Below, one piece after another: positions 9,990-22,011 of a DNA stretch of 64,000 nucleotides (position 1 is the first letter of the stretch; each line of letters starts with the position of its first letter). The stretch spans positions 45,709,517-45,773,516 of the forward strand of contig NC_081411.1 in NCBI RefSeq assembly GCF_030272615.1, given 5' to 3'. The notes under the pieces were generated by a model. The model was not told the origin of the DNA and searched no databases. It saw nothing but the letters and a program-made list of their open reading frames with translations. The stretch comes from Cryptomeria japonica. Taxonomy: Eukaryota; Streptophyta; Pinopsida; Cupressales; Cupressaceae. Made by a program: the position numbers and the translations under genes.

Positions 9990-10630
9990 TAGAGAGGCAC
10001 ATTTATATAGTATAATTACACAAAGTTCAAACAAAAAATTAAGTTCAATCAAAGCATGAGAAGCTACTATTATTCCAAAAGAAGGGGATATTCATCATCT
10101 AGTTTTCTCAGAACATTACAAATGTTGACATAATCATTTGACTCCAACCTAGCGATTGCACCTTGTTTTTCAGGAAGGTTCTCTACAAGCTACTAAGAGG
10201 AGAATTGACAAATAGCTAGAGCCAGTATAGGAAACTTGTCTATTTCAACCAACAAAAATACCTCCTCTCATACAAAAAGAGGAAGAGAAATCTCTTCCCA
10301 AACATTGCTAATTGTGATTGTACCTTGAAGACTAGTTAAATCCACTCTCGTGCCCACATTAAGGAGAGGATGGTTACAAAGGACTCTAGCAATACTATAG
10401 GGGGTATTTCCCCAATGATATAATAGCTCCTAGATGAGAAACCTCAAATACAAATTTATGAGGGTCCATTTGGATCCACATAAGAACATTAGAATAGATC
10501 ATGGCTTTATAGTAAAGATATAAAATTGTGTAACACGTTTGGCCTTGATATCAAATGCACCAAGAAAAGTAGGCTAATTTAGGTAGCATAATTGCATTCT
10601 AGATATACTACAATTTGTGATGTCATGTCC
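9990..10630. repeat. Conserved block D, U2 copy
   Basis: A block of about 650 bp is repeated at 17340-18005, 46300-46965 and 52570-53205. On the minus strand there are coding-like stretches broken by stops, for instance NVGTRVDLTSLQGTITISN and LESNDYVNICNVLRKLDDE. They may be exon relics of a gene I cannot name. The block always lies between the peptide-gene promoter and the copia tail. Confidence 0.5.
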
Positions 10631-11150
10631 CAAAAAAATGTATTGAAATTAACACTACAGATTAAGTTGATTTACCATAGAAGGATGAGGGAAAGCCATT
10701 GATAAATTTTAAGAGGTCTTTAATTGTGGAAAAGTATGTTTAGGTACCTATTTTACCTTTACAATTTAGTTTCTATTTTCTCAATCCCCTTTTCCTCTTT
10801 TGGCCTTGCCCCTTTTTCTCCTTTCATTTTATTTGCTTATTTATTTCCTTCCTTTTCTCCCCTCATTTTTGTTTCTTCCATCCCATTTCGGGCATTTGAC
10901 AATTCAAGTTAGCTATTGCTTGTTCTCTTCTTGGAGCCAGATAGCCTTGGTCTCAACCCTCTAGTGTTTCCTATGTGTTGGCTTTTTGACCTTTAGGGAT
11001 ACCTATCCCCAACCCTCGATGTCCGCTTTTAGGGATCCAACATCAGAGGTACAAAGTGAACATACCAAGTTATGTGCATACAATAACCTCGACCCTGGAT
11101 AGGGGTTGAACCCCTTACTTACCACCCAAAGTGCATTTAATGCACTCAAG
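10630..11150. other. U2 spacer, no gene seen
   Basis: A pyrimidine-rich stretch (10740-10900) gives a hydrophobic shadow frame, followed by sequence shared with U3-U5 up to the copia tail. In U4 part of it is replaced by unrelated DNA (46968-47239). No gene is supported. Confidence 0.5.
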
Positions 11151-11630
11151 TTCTAAAAAGATGTCTAGTTTGAAGGAGTGGCAAGAACCCTTAATTTTTG
11201 TCAAAGATACTCAAAGGTATTGTTTTCCAGTGTCTTGGTAAAGATGTCTACAATGTGATCCTTTGTAGGTACATATTCCAATGTGTCTTATTTCTTTGAA
11301 ACTTTCTCTCTTCAGAAATGATGCCAAGTAGATATGTATTCATTCCTGGAGTCAATTACTGGGTTCTTTAAAATATTAAATGCACTTATATTGTTACACA
11401 TAGTAGAAATTACCTCATCATGGATCACCTTGATATCTCTGAGAGTTTGCTTCATCCACATGAGTTCAGTGCAACAAAATGCTATTGCAATTTATTATAC
11501 ATGTGTAGTAGATAATGACACCAAATCTAGAAAACATCTTGCTTCTATGCCGAGATTTCACAATATTATGTCCCCTTACCCTCCCAGTCTTGACAATTTA
11601 GATCTTGTGTTTGCTTGTTTGTAATGTGTT
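11150..11630 (-). pseudogene. Ty1/copia RNase H/3' end relic, U2
   Basis: In reverse orientation this matches the end of copia pol, i.e. the RNase H part intact enough to read at 57427-57756 and 47577-47786. It is identifiable by the CDNTSAI-type region and the terminal part following it. Only the last 450 bp or so remain; homology to the other units stops near 11600. It marks the right end of unit U2. Confidence 0.65.
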
Positions 11631-12490
11631 GCCCCCTATGATGTGTTTCTTGATATGTTTTTTTGTTACATTAGGTTCTATTTTGATGAAACTTGTTACT
11701 CTATTAATTTAAGGTAATAAAAAGACCAAATCCATTGTAACACTTCTAATTTTGTATCTCAATTCTTCTATATGTTTTATTCATCTTATTTTATACATGT
11801 GTTCTTGTTTATAAATGCACCTTTGTGATGTCTACTTGTAGAGAATGCAATGTGTTGAGACCTCCTTTTTGGTATCTTCCATGTTGACTCAAAAAGGCAT
11901 TTGTTTGTTACCTTGTGTTCTCTTTCTCCATTGTGTTCGTAGTTCCACTACCTTTAAAGGATGAGGTCAATTAAATACAATTATTCTTGATATACATTAT
12001 CTATCACAAGTGCATTATTGACCCCAAAGTTAATGTATCCCTTATGTGCATTCTTCTTTATTTTTTGTGTCCATTATCCTTTGATTTGCCTTTCCTGGTG
12101 GGGCATCTCATTGTGCTAATTTGCTTGTATTTTGGATGCATACTACCTTAAAGCTATTTCTGTCAATAAGGTATACCCAATAACTTTAACATGGGGACAT
12201 ATGATACTCAATGTTACACTTTATGCACACACCAATGATGTGTTTTCAATTTAATTCAATATTCAAGTTACTTTAAAAATGGAGCCTTTTTATTTTTAAT
12301 TTGATATTTTAAATTTTTTCTTTCTATGATACATAATAAGCATAAATATTACTAGACTAGTGTAGTTATGCTCTTTCTCCTTTAGGTGTTGTACCATTTA
12401 TCTCTATATTACAGTAGTAATAACCTAGAGTCAATGGGGGTGTGTTGTGTCTTTTCTCTTTGGTATCTTGGTGAAATTTTTTCAATGCAA
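11630..12490. other. Spacer between U2 and U3, nothing recognised
   Basis: AT-rich sequence with no frame above background and no match seen elsewhere in the window. Because it ends at a polypurine tract and LTR-like start (12530-12551), it may be the 3' untranslated end of the plus-strand element whose LTR follows. That is only a guess. Confidence 0.4.
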
Positions 12491-12494
12491 CTTT

Positions 12495-13860
12495 GTACTT
12501 TACCATGAGTATGGGTGTAGATTCATACCCCCACTAAAGTGGGGGAGAAATGTAGTATTTTAAATTATATTTGCATACAATTTTGTCCTCACCATACCTC
12601 ACCTTGGCCTTTTATCTTTCAATCTTTTATGTCTACCTTGATTCTTATCACACCTTCCAAAATCTATATTTTCAACCCCCTTCTTAACCATTATTCAAAT
12701 TTGAGTCTCATTTAACAAGACCAGCGCACTGGGGACACTCCGTTCCTAGCTCCACGCTAGGGTTCCCCCACTACCTTGGTCCTCCTAATAAAGACCCAAA
12801 TTTGGTCCCATCAATGGTCGTGCTTCAAATGGATGGTAATTTACATCCTATGTTGGCTTGATCCATGAATTAAGATAATTTTTGGATAGTTAAGATTAAA
12901 AGGAGGCCTACCCCTCTCATTTGAAGTCTAAGATGCATAGATCTCTTTCAATTATAGTCTAGTAAAATTCAATTCAAGTGAGCAATCAATCAAGAATTTT
13001 TTATGCATTGAAGGAGAAGCCATGCCAAGCTAAAGTGTTCAAGATGACATTAATGATAAACCTTTGGCATGAGGCTTCTTGCAAGCTTCATCAAAGTTTC
13101 AACTTCAGTTATAAGAAATCAAATTCAGATCTTGCTTTTCCCTCAAAAGGAAAGTATTCTATTGCAATCCAATTGAATTTTATTTAAATTATCATTTTAG
13201 TTTAAATATTAATTACTAAACTAGGTTTTGACCCAAGGAAAACCCCTATCCACATTCTTTTTATCTCTCTATGTGTGTAGGAAAACTGATTCAAGTGTTG
13301 TGATCAAAGATTTCGACAAAACAGATCATGATGAATAGTTTAAGCTTTTACAAACATGAAAATTGAAGGACTAGGTAGCACCACTACCTTGGTCCTATTT
13401 TTTTTCCTTGATCTTATGATAGTTGATCCTATTCATCTCTCTAATCAAGAAAAGATCCCACTTTCCTATTCAGCAGTTGCAGGACTTTGTCAACCTACTC
13501 TCCTAGTCCTGATAGTTTAGCCTAAATTTTCAGCTACGAGTTATGATTTATTTTTCGTTCTTAGATTTTGTCTATGGCTTTATGTGAATTATGGAAAATT
13601 TTGTTATAATTTTTTTTCTCTAATTCTATATTCTTTTTTCCAAAAATATTGCAATTCAAATAAAATTTCAACTGTATAAAAGGGGAAACAACAAATATGG
13701 AAATCCAATCAACATCATAGCCCTCCTCTCTAATTAAATTGTTGCGAGATCTATTAGGTTTAGACACCCATTTAAATGTAATTTTGATCTTATGAAATTG
13801 GTGGTCTTACAATCCTAATTGGTGAAACCCTAATTCCAAAACTTACCTTTATAGTATCGA
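12495..13860 (+). repeat. LTR-like segment of unit U3
   Basis: Third copy of the segment at 5855 and 41055, with the tract CACTAAAGTGGGGGAGAAA directly before TGTAGTATTTTAAATTAT (TG at 12551). It is more diverged than the U2/U4 pair. Its TGT start is closer to a canonical LTR end than the TGA start in U2/U4. Confidence 0.5.
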
Positions 13861-13959
13861 CCAATAAAAAATAGTTTTTGTTTTCTTAACACCTTATTTG
13901 TAATATAGGAAATCAATAAAAGTAACTAGTGGCCTATGAAAATATTGAAAGAATACATG

Positions 13960-14760
13960 TACCCATTATTGAAAATTATCAATTGATTAAATTGGAATGG
14001 AGAAAAACCATTCCAAAAAGATTTCTTTTAAAGATCTAGGGAAAATATCTGCATGAAGCTTTTTCTCATAAAAGAATTCACTACATAAATTATAATTATT
14101 TTGCATTAGTGTGGAGGTGACCATGTCCATAATATTTCCCCAAATAAGGAACCTCAATGTGTTGTGGAAGTGGGGTGCAAAAGATATCAATTGAAAGTGG
14201 GCTACCTACTAAATATGTAAGGATAGTGGATTTAAGTATTGGGTTACTCTAGCCATTTGGTTTTGTAAAGATGAAACATTTTGCAACAAGTGATTTATGG
14301 CAGCTTCGGTGGATGAATTAGATTATGAAGGGTGACTAGAAGGTGTAGTATAGTACTTGTAGGTGGAACATTGTGGTTTAAGGATTTAGGAGATGGTTGA
14401 GAAACGAAGGGGATATTGGTTGAAGGTGGAATATAAGCATACTGACTAGTAGGATTCTCACCACTAACATCAATGAAATTACCATTTTGTGTAGCCATAG
14501 GCATGATAGAATATGAGTATGTAGGAACATTCACTATTTATGTAGGAAAAGGCATAGATATCTCAACTTGGGTTGGAGAAGTCAAATGTCCAAGAACTTC
14601 CACTCAACTATCCAACTTCATAGTGTTGTTATTCATCATGTGAGTTATATTGGTGTATAGAACATCTACACCATGTTCATCAATTATGATGTTACTACGA
14701 GAAGGAAGTTGATTTAGTGGAGGAGAGATGAGAATAACTATCATATTCTCATAAAATCTA
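13960..14760 (-). pseudogene. Ty3/gypsy gag relic, U3 copy
   Basis: Paralog of 7290-8150 and 42470-43330. The frame 13987-14190 ends with FPRSLKEIFLEWFFSIP, a gag core motif close to SLGGTTLEWFSHLPP in the long gypsy element. The frame 14295-14534 holds the Asn/Ser/Pro-rich N-terminal part. Several frameshifts are present. Confidence 0.6.
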
Positions 14761-14999
14761 TTCCTTCCTAATAACACAATAGTAGATATAATTGTATTCC
14801 AACAGTATTTTCATATAGAAATTGTTGAACACAAACTAGTGGAAATTGTGCTAATATAAAGATTCACATAAAATAAGGAAATTGACTAGTATGAAATTGT
14901 ATTATTGCATATTCTAATCTGATCCATTTCTTTTCAACTATCACAAGCTCAAATTTCGGCCTAGTTCAAATAGTAGATATTTTAGGAAATTGTACTAGA

Positions 15000-15990
15000 T
15001 ATTAAACCTTCTATAGTAAAGAGAAATGTTAATAAACTAAAATGCAAGTATAAATGTTACAACTAGAAAAATAAAAAATACTTGTAATATTTTAATAGTC
15101 AATTTGTCCAATTTATTTTAAAATGAGTGAAATTTAACTATGTTTAAGTTAAAAAATACAAATAAAAATTAAAAAAACATGTCAAATGAAAACAAAATAT
15201 AAGTCTAACTCTTTAGGTTATTATCCAAAGATATTCCAAAAGAGAAAATGAAGGGACTAAAGAATGTGTTAGTTACATAACATGTCTTTGTTTTTAAACC
15301 AAATCACATTATTTTTTCCTTTTTATTATTTAAAAAATTTGATTAAGTTGTAGAACATAAAACATGATCATGTCTTTGATTCAATATTATGTTCATTTAT
15401 TCTATTTGAAATTATAATTATTGCATTTTTATTTAATAAGATACAAAATTTATTATGAGACGATTCATAAGTTTTTTATGTCTTCACATTGACTCTCTAT
15501 GAAATCTTAATTATTATATTGTTGAAAGATAAGTAATAATTTTTTTATTCTTAAAGAATCATAAATAGAACCCTTTGTGTTAATGCTCACTTTTAGATTC
15601 TTTTCTTTAACTTCAATTTTAGATATACAAACAAATTTGTTGTAAATTATAATTTTTCTCGTTATTTTAAAAATAATATTTTTCATATAATTCAGTAATC
15701 TAATGTAATAACTTATGAACAATTATATATAAATTTGTTTAGTATTCTGGCTGGACTCTATTTATATAGTCAACTTTCACATCTCACTTATTATAGTAAA
15801 ATTGTTGTTATATATCTATTTCTACCCATCAATTTTAAATATATTTAATATAATCATTATTCAAATTATTAAAAAATATTTTTCATACCATTTACACACA
15901 TGGCCATGTCAATTAGCAACATTCCATTGATGATATTATTATGGTAATGAAGTTTATTAGGTGGTACATATCTTAGACAAAATGATGCAC
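15000..15990. repeat. AT-rich block shared with 43545-44520
   Basis: Very AT-rich sequence that aligns with 43545-44520 and in part with 1500-1800. No gene is recognised; the frame 15507-15722 is low-complexity. It is missing from U2 at about 8366. Confidence 0.6.
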
Positions 15991-16517
15991 AAAGAACCAG
16001 CAAAGACGTGCTAAACAGCAATATAATTTAGAATCGCTCACTACAGAGACAACCAGTACATTGAGTGCTTGAGCATTTATATACATCATACGCAATTAAA
16101 AGATGTAAATATAATAGGAAGCACATAAATTTCTCTATTTATTTAGCATCATCGTGGAAAAGAGTATACACTGATCTATTGGAGCTAATATATTCCTCAT
16201 ATTTCTGAACTTGTTTAGATGGTTTATATGAAATGACATTATGACATAGATGATTTATATGAAATCACATTAGAACATAAATGATTTCAAATAAATCACT
16301 AAACAAGTCAAAACTTAAAATATTTCATTTGAACATAGGCCATTCCCCATCTACATAGAGAAACCTTAACTGCAACATAAGAACTGTATAGACAAAACAC
16401 TATAATATGCATCCAAACATACACAATAGAGCAACAGACAAAATGGAAGTCTGTATACCCATTTATTGCTAATAATATAAAGCAACTAATAGTACATGCG
16501 CTAAGGCTGCTTGTTTT

Positions 16518-16763
16518 TCACTTTGCGGGTGGAGGAAATGGAATGAAGGGAAAAGGGCGCGGAGAAGACGGAGTGCGTGGGAAGGTGAAAAAAGGAGGAC
16601 GAGAAGCAAACGGAGTGCGTGGGAGGGTGAAAAAAGGAGGACGAGAGGGAGGAGCCTGCAAAAGATGATGGTTTTTCTGTATATCTCTCGCAGACACACA
16701 GGCGCTGAACTCCATCACCAACAAAACAATAGCCAACACTAAAAAAGCCCGGCTAGAAAATAT
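16518..16763 (-). pseudogene. Peptide gene copy U3, start codon lost
   Basis: The frame is open from the stop (16520-16518) through the codon that should be the start, but that codon is ATA (16763-16761) and no upstream in-frame ATG is seen. The signal peptide is otherwise kept. RRLL has become HHLL, so the predicted processing site is lost. Only three 14-residue repeats remain (SRPPFFTLPRTPFA, SRPPFFTFPRTPSS, PRPFPFIPFPPPAK); the third repeat of U2/U4 is missing, a clean 42 bp contraction. Initiation at the internal Met in VMEF would remove most of the signal peptide. Probably a recent pseudogene. Confidence 0.75.
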
Positions 16764-16844
16764 TTTAACTACAACTAAAACAAATTACAGAATCGTCTAA
16801 ACCAGACTGTTTTGCTTTGGAGAAAATGTATGACAGGTGGGTCT

Positions 16845-16954
16845 CATATATAATACCCTAAAAAGTTACGAGGTCGCTGTCTTTGACATTGCTCGTCGAT
16901 CACGTAAGAGGTTCAATTAGATGTGCTCAGAGCGGCCTTTAACACCGGGTGACA
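16845..16954 (-). promoter_or_regulatory. TATA box and shortened promoter of peptide copy U3
   Basis: The TATA element (ATTATATATG, 16854-16845) is kept. About 230 bp between TATA and the distal element are deleted compared with U2/U4, so the ACGT/CGCGT-bearing element (16869-16954) now lies right beside the TATA box. Confidence 0.55.
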
Positions 16955-17339
16955 GTTGTTATACGCCCCTAAATGTACGTAGTTTGGCGAAATATATTAA
17001 GTTTTTTCAATCGAAGTAATATGATTTCGACTTGCTACCTATATTCCTTTCAGCTATATCTAAAACAGGATTTTGACTTGCAATCTATTAAACTTTCGGC
17101 TATTTTTCTTCGCACCTTTTATTCTTCCAATTGTTTTGTATAATATATAAAAAAAATGATTTTGACTTGTTTTCACATCAAGAGTTGTAAGTGAAGTATC
17201 TATATTTTCTCTCCACAAAAATGATTCGACTGCCTAGTCTTTGCACAGATACATAAAGCACCTAAAGTTTTGGTTTTTATTTTAATTTTGTTACTTTGCA
17301 ATAAATATTATTTGTTTAATTTTATCAAGATAAAAATAG

Positions 17340-18005
17340 TATAATAGTTAGGTAAAAGGAGTGGTAGAGAGGCATATTTATATAGTTTAATTCCACAATG
17401 TCTAAACAAAAAATTAAGTTTAATCAAAGTGTGAGAAGTTGTTATGATTCGAAAAGAAGGTGATATTCATCATATAGTTTTCCCCAAACATTACCATTGT
17501 TGACATAATCATTTGACGCCAAGCTAGCGAGTGGACCTTCTTTTTCAAGAGGGATGTCCATGAGCTACCAAGTGGAGAATTGCGAGATAGCCGGACCTAG
17601 TCAAGGGAACTTGTCTAATTCAACCAACAAAAATATCTTCTCTCCCACAAAAAGAGGAAGACGAATCAACTCTCAAACACTGCTCATTTTGATTGTACCT
17701 TGAAGACTAGCTAAATCTACTCTTATGCCCACATTAATGAGAGGATTGTTACAAAAGAATCTAGCAATAGTATAGGGTGTATTCCCCCAATGATATGAAA
17801 GCTCCTAGATGAGAAACTTGAAATGCAAATTTGCAATAGTCCATTTGAATCCACACAAGAACATTAGAATAGATCATAGCTTTATAGTAAAGATACAAAA
17901 TTGTGTCACACTTTTTTCCTTGATATCAAATGCACCAAGCAAAGTAGGCTAATTTAGATACCATAATTGCATTCTAAATATACTAGAATTTATGATTCTA
18001 AGTCC
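17340..18005. repeat. Conserved block D, U3 copy
   Basis: Paralog of 9990-10630, more decayed. The downstream stretch 18005-18480 continues the unit and holds a Phe/Leu-rich shadow frame (18155-18475) produced by pyrimidine-rich DNA, not a gene. Confidence 0.5.
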
Positions 18006-18479
18006 CAACAGAAGAATAAAATCATCATTATAGATCAAGATTTACCATAGAAAGATAAGGGAAAGCCACTGATAAATGTTAAGAGGTATTTAATTATGGA
18101 AAAGTATGTTTATGTACCTATTGCACCTTTACAACTCACTCCCAATTTTCTCAATTGAGAGAATGGGGACGCCCTTTTCCTCTTTTGACCTTGCTATTTT
18201 TTATCATTTTATTTTATTTAATTCTGTCTTTCCTTTTTTTTCTACCCTCTTTCTTGTTTCTTCTGACCCATTTAAGGCATTCTAGGATTCATGTTAGTTG
18301 TTGTGTGTTCCCTTCTAAGAGCCCTCATTTAGAGATCAAGCATGGGGGTATCAATGAACTCTCATTTAGGGATCAAGCATTGGGGGTATCATGTGCATGT
18401 ACCTCTATGTGCATGCAATACCCTTTTTGCCCAATAGGGGCTAGGCCTGTTACCTACCACTTGAGGTGTATTTAATGCA

Positions 18480-19260
18480 CTCAAGTTCTATAAAGATGTC
18501 TAGTTTGAAGGGGGGACAAAAACCCCTAGCTTGTTTCAGAGATACTCAAAGGTATCTTTTTCTAGTACCTTGGGAAAGATGTATGCAAACTGATTCTTTG
18601 TAGGCACATTACCCAATTTGACTTCTTTCTCTCCAACCTTCTCTCTTAATAAATGATACCAAATAGATATATGTTCATTCCCTAAGTGCATTACTCAAGA
18701 AGCCCTAACTTATCTTAGAGATACTCAAATGTATCCTTTGCTAGTGCCTTGGGAAAGATGTCTGTAATCTAATCCTTTGTACGAACATATTCTAATATGG
18801 CTTCTTTCTCTCCAACCTTCTCTCTTAAGAAATGATGTCTAATAGATATGTGTTTACTCCTTGGGTGCATTAGTGGATTCTCTAAAATATTAATTATGCA
18901 TTATTGTCACACATAATAGGAATTACTGCATCATACGTCACCTTGTTATCTCTAAGAATTTTCTTTATCCACGTGACTTTAATGCAATAAGATGTTGCAA
19001 TATGTTTTTCCTCTGTAGTAGATAATGATACTGAATCCTAGTTTTTTCTAAACCAAACACAAATCTATCTTCCAAAAAAAGTGCACCACCACTTGTACTT
19101 CTCCTATCACAAGCACATCATACCGAATTAGTATTTGTGTATGGTTTGAAAATAAAATCATCATTCTTCTTGTAGTACAAACCAAAATCAATAGTCCCTC
19201 TCAAATATCTAAATATCATTTTCATTGCTTGATCATGTGATTTCTTTCTATTAGCTTGAT
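18480..19260 (-). pseudogene. Ty1/copia relic of U3, RNase H side, with internal duplication
   Basis: The reverse complement corresponds to the RNase H end of copia pol, as in 47400-48010 and 53740-54310. A stretch of about 180 bp is duplicated in tandem: AGATACTCAAAGGTATC at 18539 returns as AGATACTCAAATGTATC at 18718. The relic continues after the inverted-repeat insertion at 20451-20879. Confidence 0.65.
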
Positions 19261-20447
19261 ATATGGGCAAGTGCAAGGTAATGAGTCACAAATTCGCAGA
19301 AGTTCGTGCATTGGAAAATGCGCTCTTATAAATGGGGGCCCGTTTTCAAAAAACGGGGGCCCGTTTATGCTTCAATCTCCCGAGCCGAAAGGTAACGGGG
19401 GTCTGAAGCACCGCTTTTAAACAAAATGGGGGCTCGTTTTTAAAAACGGGGGCCTGTTTCTAAAAATGGGCCCCCCTTTTGTTTAAAAGCGGGCCCCCAT
19501 TTCTAAATGGCATTTTTCCTTTTTTTTCCACAAGCCGCCCTTGTTTGAAAATGGGGGCCTGTTTTGTGGAAGTTGAATCCACAACCCACCACTTGGCTCT
19601 GGATTAGGCCCGAGATAGGCCTGGGATGGCCACACCTAAGACATGGACCTGCAAATTCAAATTTCCATGAATGAAATCACAAATATGAACTTCAGAAATA
19701 GTTTACGCGCCTCTAATCAGAGAATTTTTATACGAAATTAAAACCCATTTCAGATTATACTGTCTAGATTCTAAATATGTAAATTTATTTAAAAATTGAT
19801 TATTTTAACTATTTTTCATTTAATTTATACTAAATTGGGTCCATAAATTTGAAATATTAACTAATTTTGTTAATTTAATAACTTTTTTATTTTAAAGAGT
19901 TTTGGAAAAAAAACTATATGTCATCAATCTACACAAAATTCTTTTGTATTTAAAAAAAAAAAATCAAAAAATGTTAAGTTTACATCAAATTATGTGGGTT
20001 GTACACGTCAAATTTTTAAAAAGATAATTACGGCCATTTAAAAATTAATTAAAAAAAAAATATTAGAAAAAAAAAACAGAAAAATATGCTCATCAATCTT
20101 CAGTGTGTTACAAATCATTTCCCAAAACGGTTTGAGAAAATAATTTTAATTGTGTCAAAAATTGTGGGTCGTACACATGCATGGTATGGTCCTGAAATAG
20201 ACATTTTTAAAACATAGTTTTCAGAACTCCATTTAAAAAGTTATTTTTTATTATGTGGGTATTAAAATAAATTATATATTTGGAAAGTAAACTCAGAGGG
20301 CTATCTTTTATATTACTAACTTTTTCCAAGATTCAATCTCTAAGTGTTTCAAAATTTAAGCTCAAATGAGACAAAATCTAAAAATTGGGGAAAACACTTC
20401 CACTTTTTGGCCAAAAAGTGGACTCATCTTCTTGCACTGACCCATAT
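19261..20447. mobile_element. Putative inverted-repeat DNA transposon (about 1.17 kb) inside copia
   Basis: Comparison with U4 (48015-48030) and U5 (54330-54345) shows a clean insertion in the copia RT relic. The ends are inverted: AGTGCAAGGTAATGAGTC at 19270-19287 against GACTCATCTTCTTGCACT at 20421-20438, 15 of 18 matching. A further ATATGGG/CCCATAT pair lies outside. A perfect 22 bp palindrome centred on TTGGCCAA (20400-20421) abuts the right end. The left third is G/C-rich with repeated AACGGGGGCCCGTT-type motifs; the rest is AT-rich. It encodes no protein, so it would be non-autonomous. I could not identify a convincing target-site duplication or superfamily. Confidence 0.55.
19325..19570. 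repeat. GC-rich self-complementary G5/C5 repeats
   Basis: At least eight GGGGG or CCCCC runs occur in about 240 bp of otherwise AT-rich DNA. Several sit in AACGGGGGCCCGTT-like palindromic units; others are inverted copies of each other (AAATGGGGGC...GCCCCCATTT). The stretch could form long hairpins or G-quadruplex structures. It is confined to the putative DNA transposon. Confidence 0.75.
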
Positions 20448-20450
20448 AGA

Positions 20451-20879
20451 AACTAAATAGACAACATGAATAATATCCAGTCTTGAAGCAATCAAATATA
20501 ATAATCCTCAAACCATAAACCTGTACTATTTTTGACCAACTTCTAAAGATCCATCATCCTTACTTAGCTTGCAACTAGTAGTCATAGGGGTCCCAATTGG
20601 TTTACCATTCTAAATACCAAATTTCCTTACCATGTCCTTGATGCTTGGTTGAAGAAATGAAAATACCATCTTCTGAATGAGTCACTTGAAGACTAAGGAA
20701 AAATGATCATTCACCAATCATTGACATCTCAAATTCTTTATTCATTTCTTCTGCAAATCTTTTACAAACACTATCATCTCCTCCAAAAATGATATCATTA
20801 ACATACACAACAACTATTAATAGTTCATCGCCCTTTACTTAAAAGTAAATATTACTAGCTATTGTACCTCTCTTAAGAT
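20451..20879 (-). pseudogene. Ty1/copia RT relic of U3, left of gypsy insertion
   Basis: Continuation of the 18480-19260 relic. The reverse complement of about 20795-20825 still shows the RT active-site region, with the YVDDIIFGG box reading as Y-V-N-D. It ends exactly at the gypsy LTR. Confidence 0.65.
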
Positions 20880-22011
20880 TGTATCTAGGGGTAAAATAAG
20901 TGTAACTTGCATAATTAGATATCAAAGAGTGAATCACAACTCTAATCTAATTAATATTACTCCTAAATTATAATGGAATGATGCAAAATCAATTGAAATG
21001 AAAGAAAGGTCTATCTAAAACTCCCTCAATTGACATAGAAAGGCTTCCATTGCTCTTCTCCATTATTGTTTATGTAGGTGGATCTCAAGTATTGCACGGA
21101 TTTCCTGCATAAGATGGACAACGATTTTGAAGACTATGATTCTAGCTTGAATTGAGAAAATGAGGTTGAATTTATAGATTTTCAATACAAAGGGGGTGAG
21201 AAATAGAACTCAAGTGTTGATTGATAGATAACTGATTTAGATTCATCAGTTAGTAGATTTGATTGATTTTTTAACTCAATAGATTACAGAGTGAACTAAA
21301 TAGATTGGCTAGTGAACTCAATGGATTGATCAGTAGACTGGATTGACTAGCTAGTTGACTTGATTGATTAGGGAGATGACTAACTAGATGGATTAGTTAG
21401 AACAAGGTGATTGAGAGTTAAAAAGGATGATTGATGAGTTAACTGAGTTGATTGATTAGATAACTGATTTGATCAACTAGTTTTGATTTTAGCATGTGTT
21501 GTAGGATTTTAAAATTGAATTTGATTCTTATTTACAATTAGGATTTGAATTTGGAATTTTGATTGCTGAAATGAACATGAAATTAATTGAAATTTAGATT
21601 TGGTGAAATGTGAATTTGGAGGAAATTAAATTAATTGGAATTAGAATTTGGGAGAAATGAAATGAAATTAGATGAAATTAATAGGAATTATAATTTGGGG
21701 AATTGGAGGAATTTAATTAATTAATTTAAATAATTTAAATAAAATTATTTAAACAGAGGAAATTGAATTAATTAAATAATAAAGATTATTTAACTAAGGA
21801 AAAGGTCGCAATTAATTAAATAATTGATATTTAATTAATAATTGAGAGAGGGTTAATTAATTAGAATGATGCAGAAGTTGAAATTGGACAATTAATAATG
21901 ATTTAAATTAATTACATGAATAGGTTAGTTTAATTAAATAATTAAAGAATTACTTAATTAAATAGACAAATAATTAGTGTAAGATCGATTAGACGTTTTT
22001 AGGTGTCTACA
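20880..22011 (-). repeat. 3' LTR of the long gypsy element
   Basis: 1132 bp. It pairs with 33252-34366 with small indels and scattered substitutions, suggesting an old insertion. It contains degenerate GATTGATTAG-type repeats (21230-21500) and AATTAATTAAAT-rich sequence. Confidence 0.9.

Noticed and set aside
18155-18475. 106-codon hydrophobic plus-strand frame
   Set aside because: Comes from a pyrimidine-rich stretch; not preserved in U2, U4 or U5. The same applies to 10724-10912 and 53317-53523.
21230-21500. GATTGATTAG-type repeats as a separate satellite
   Set aside because: Present in both LTRs of the gypsy element, so they are part of the LTR.
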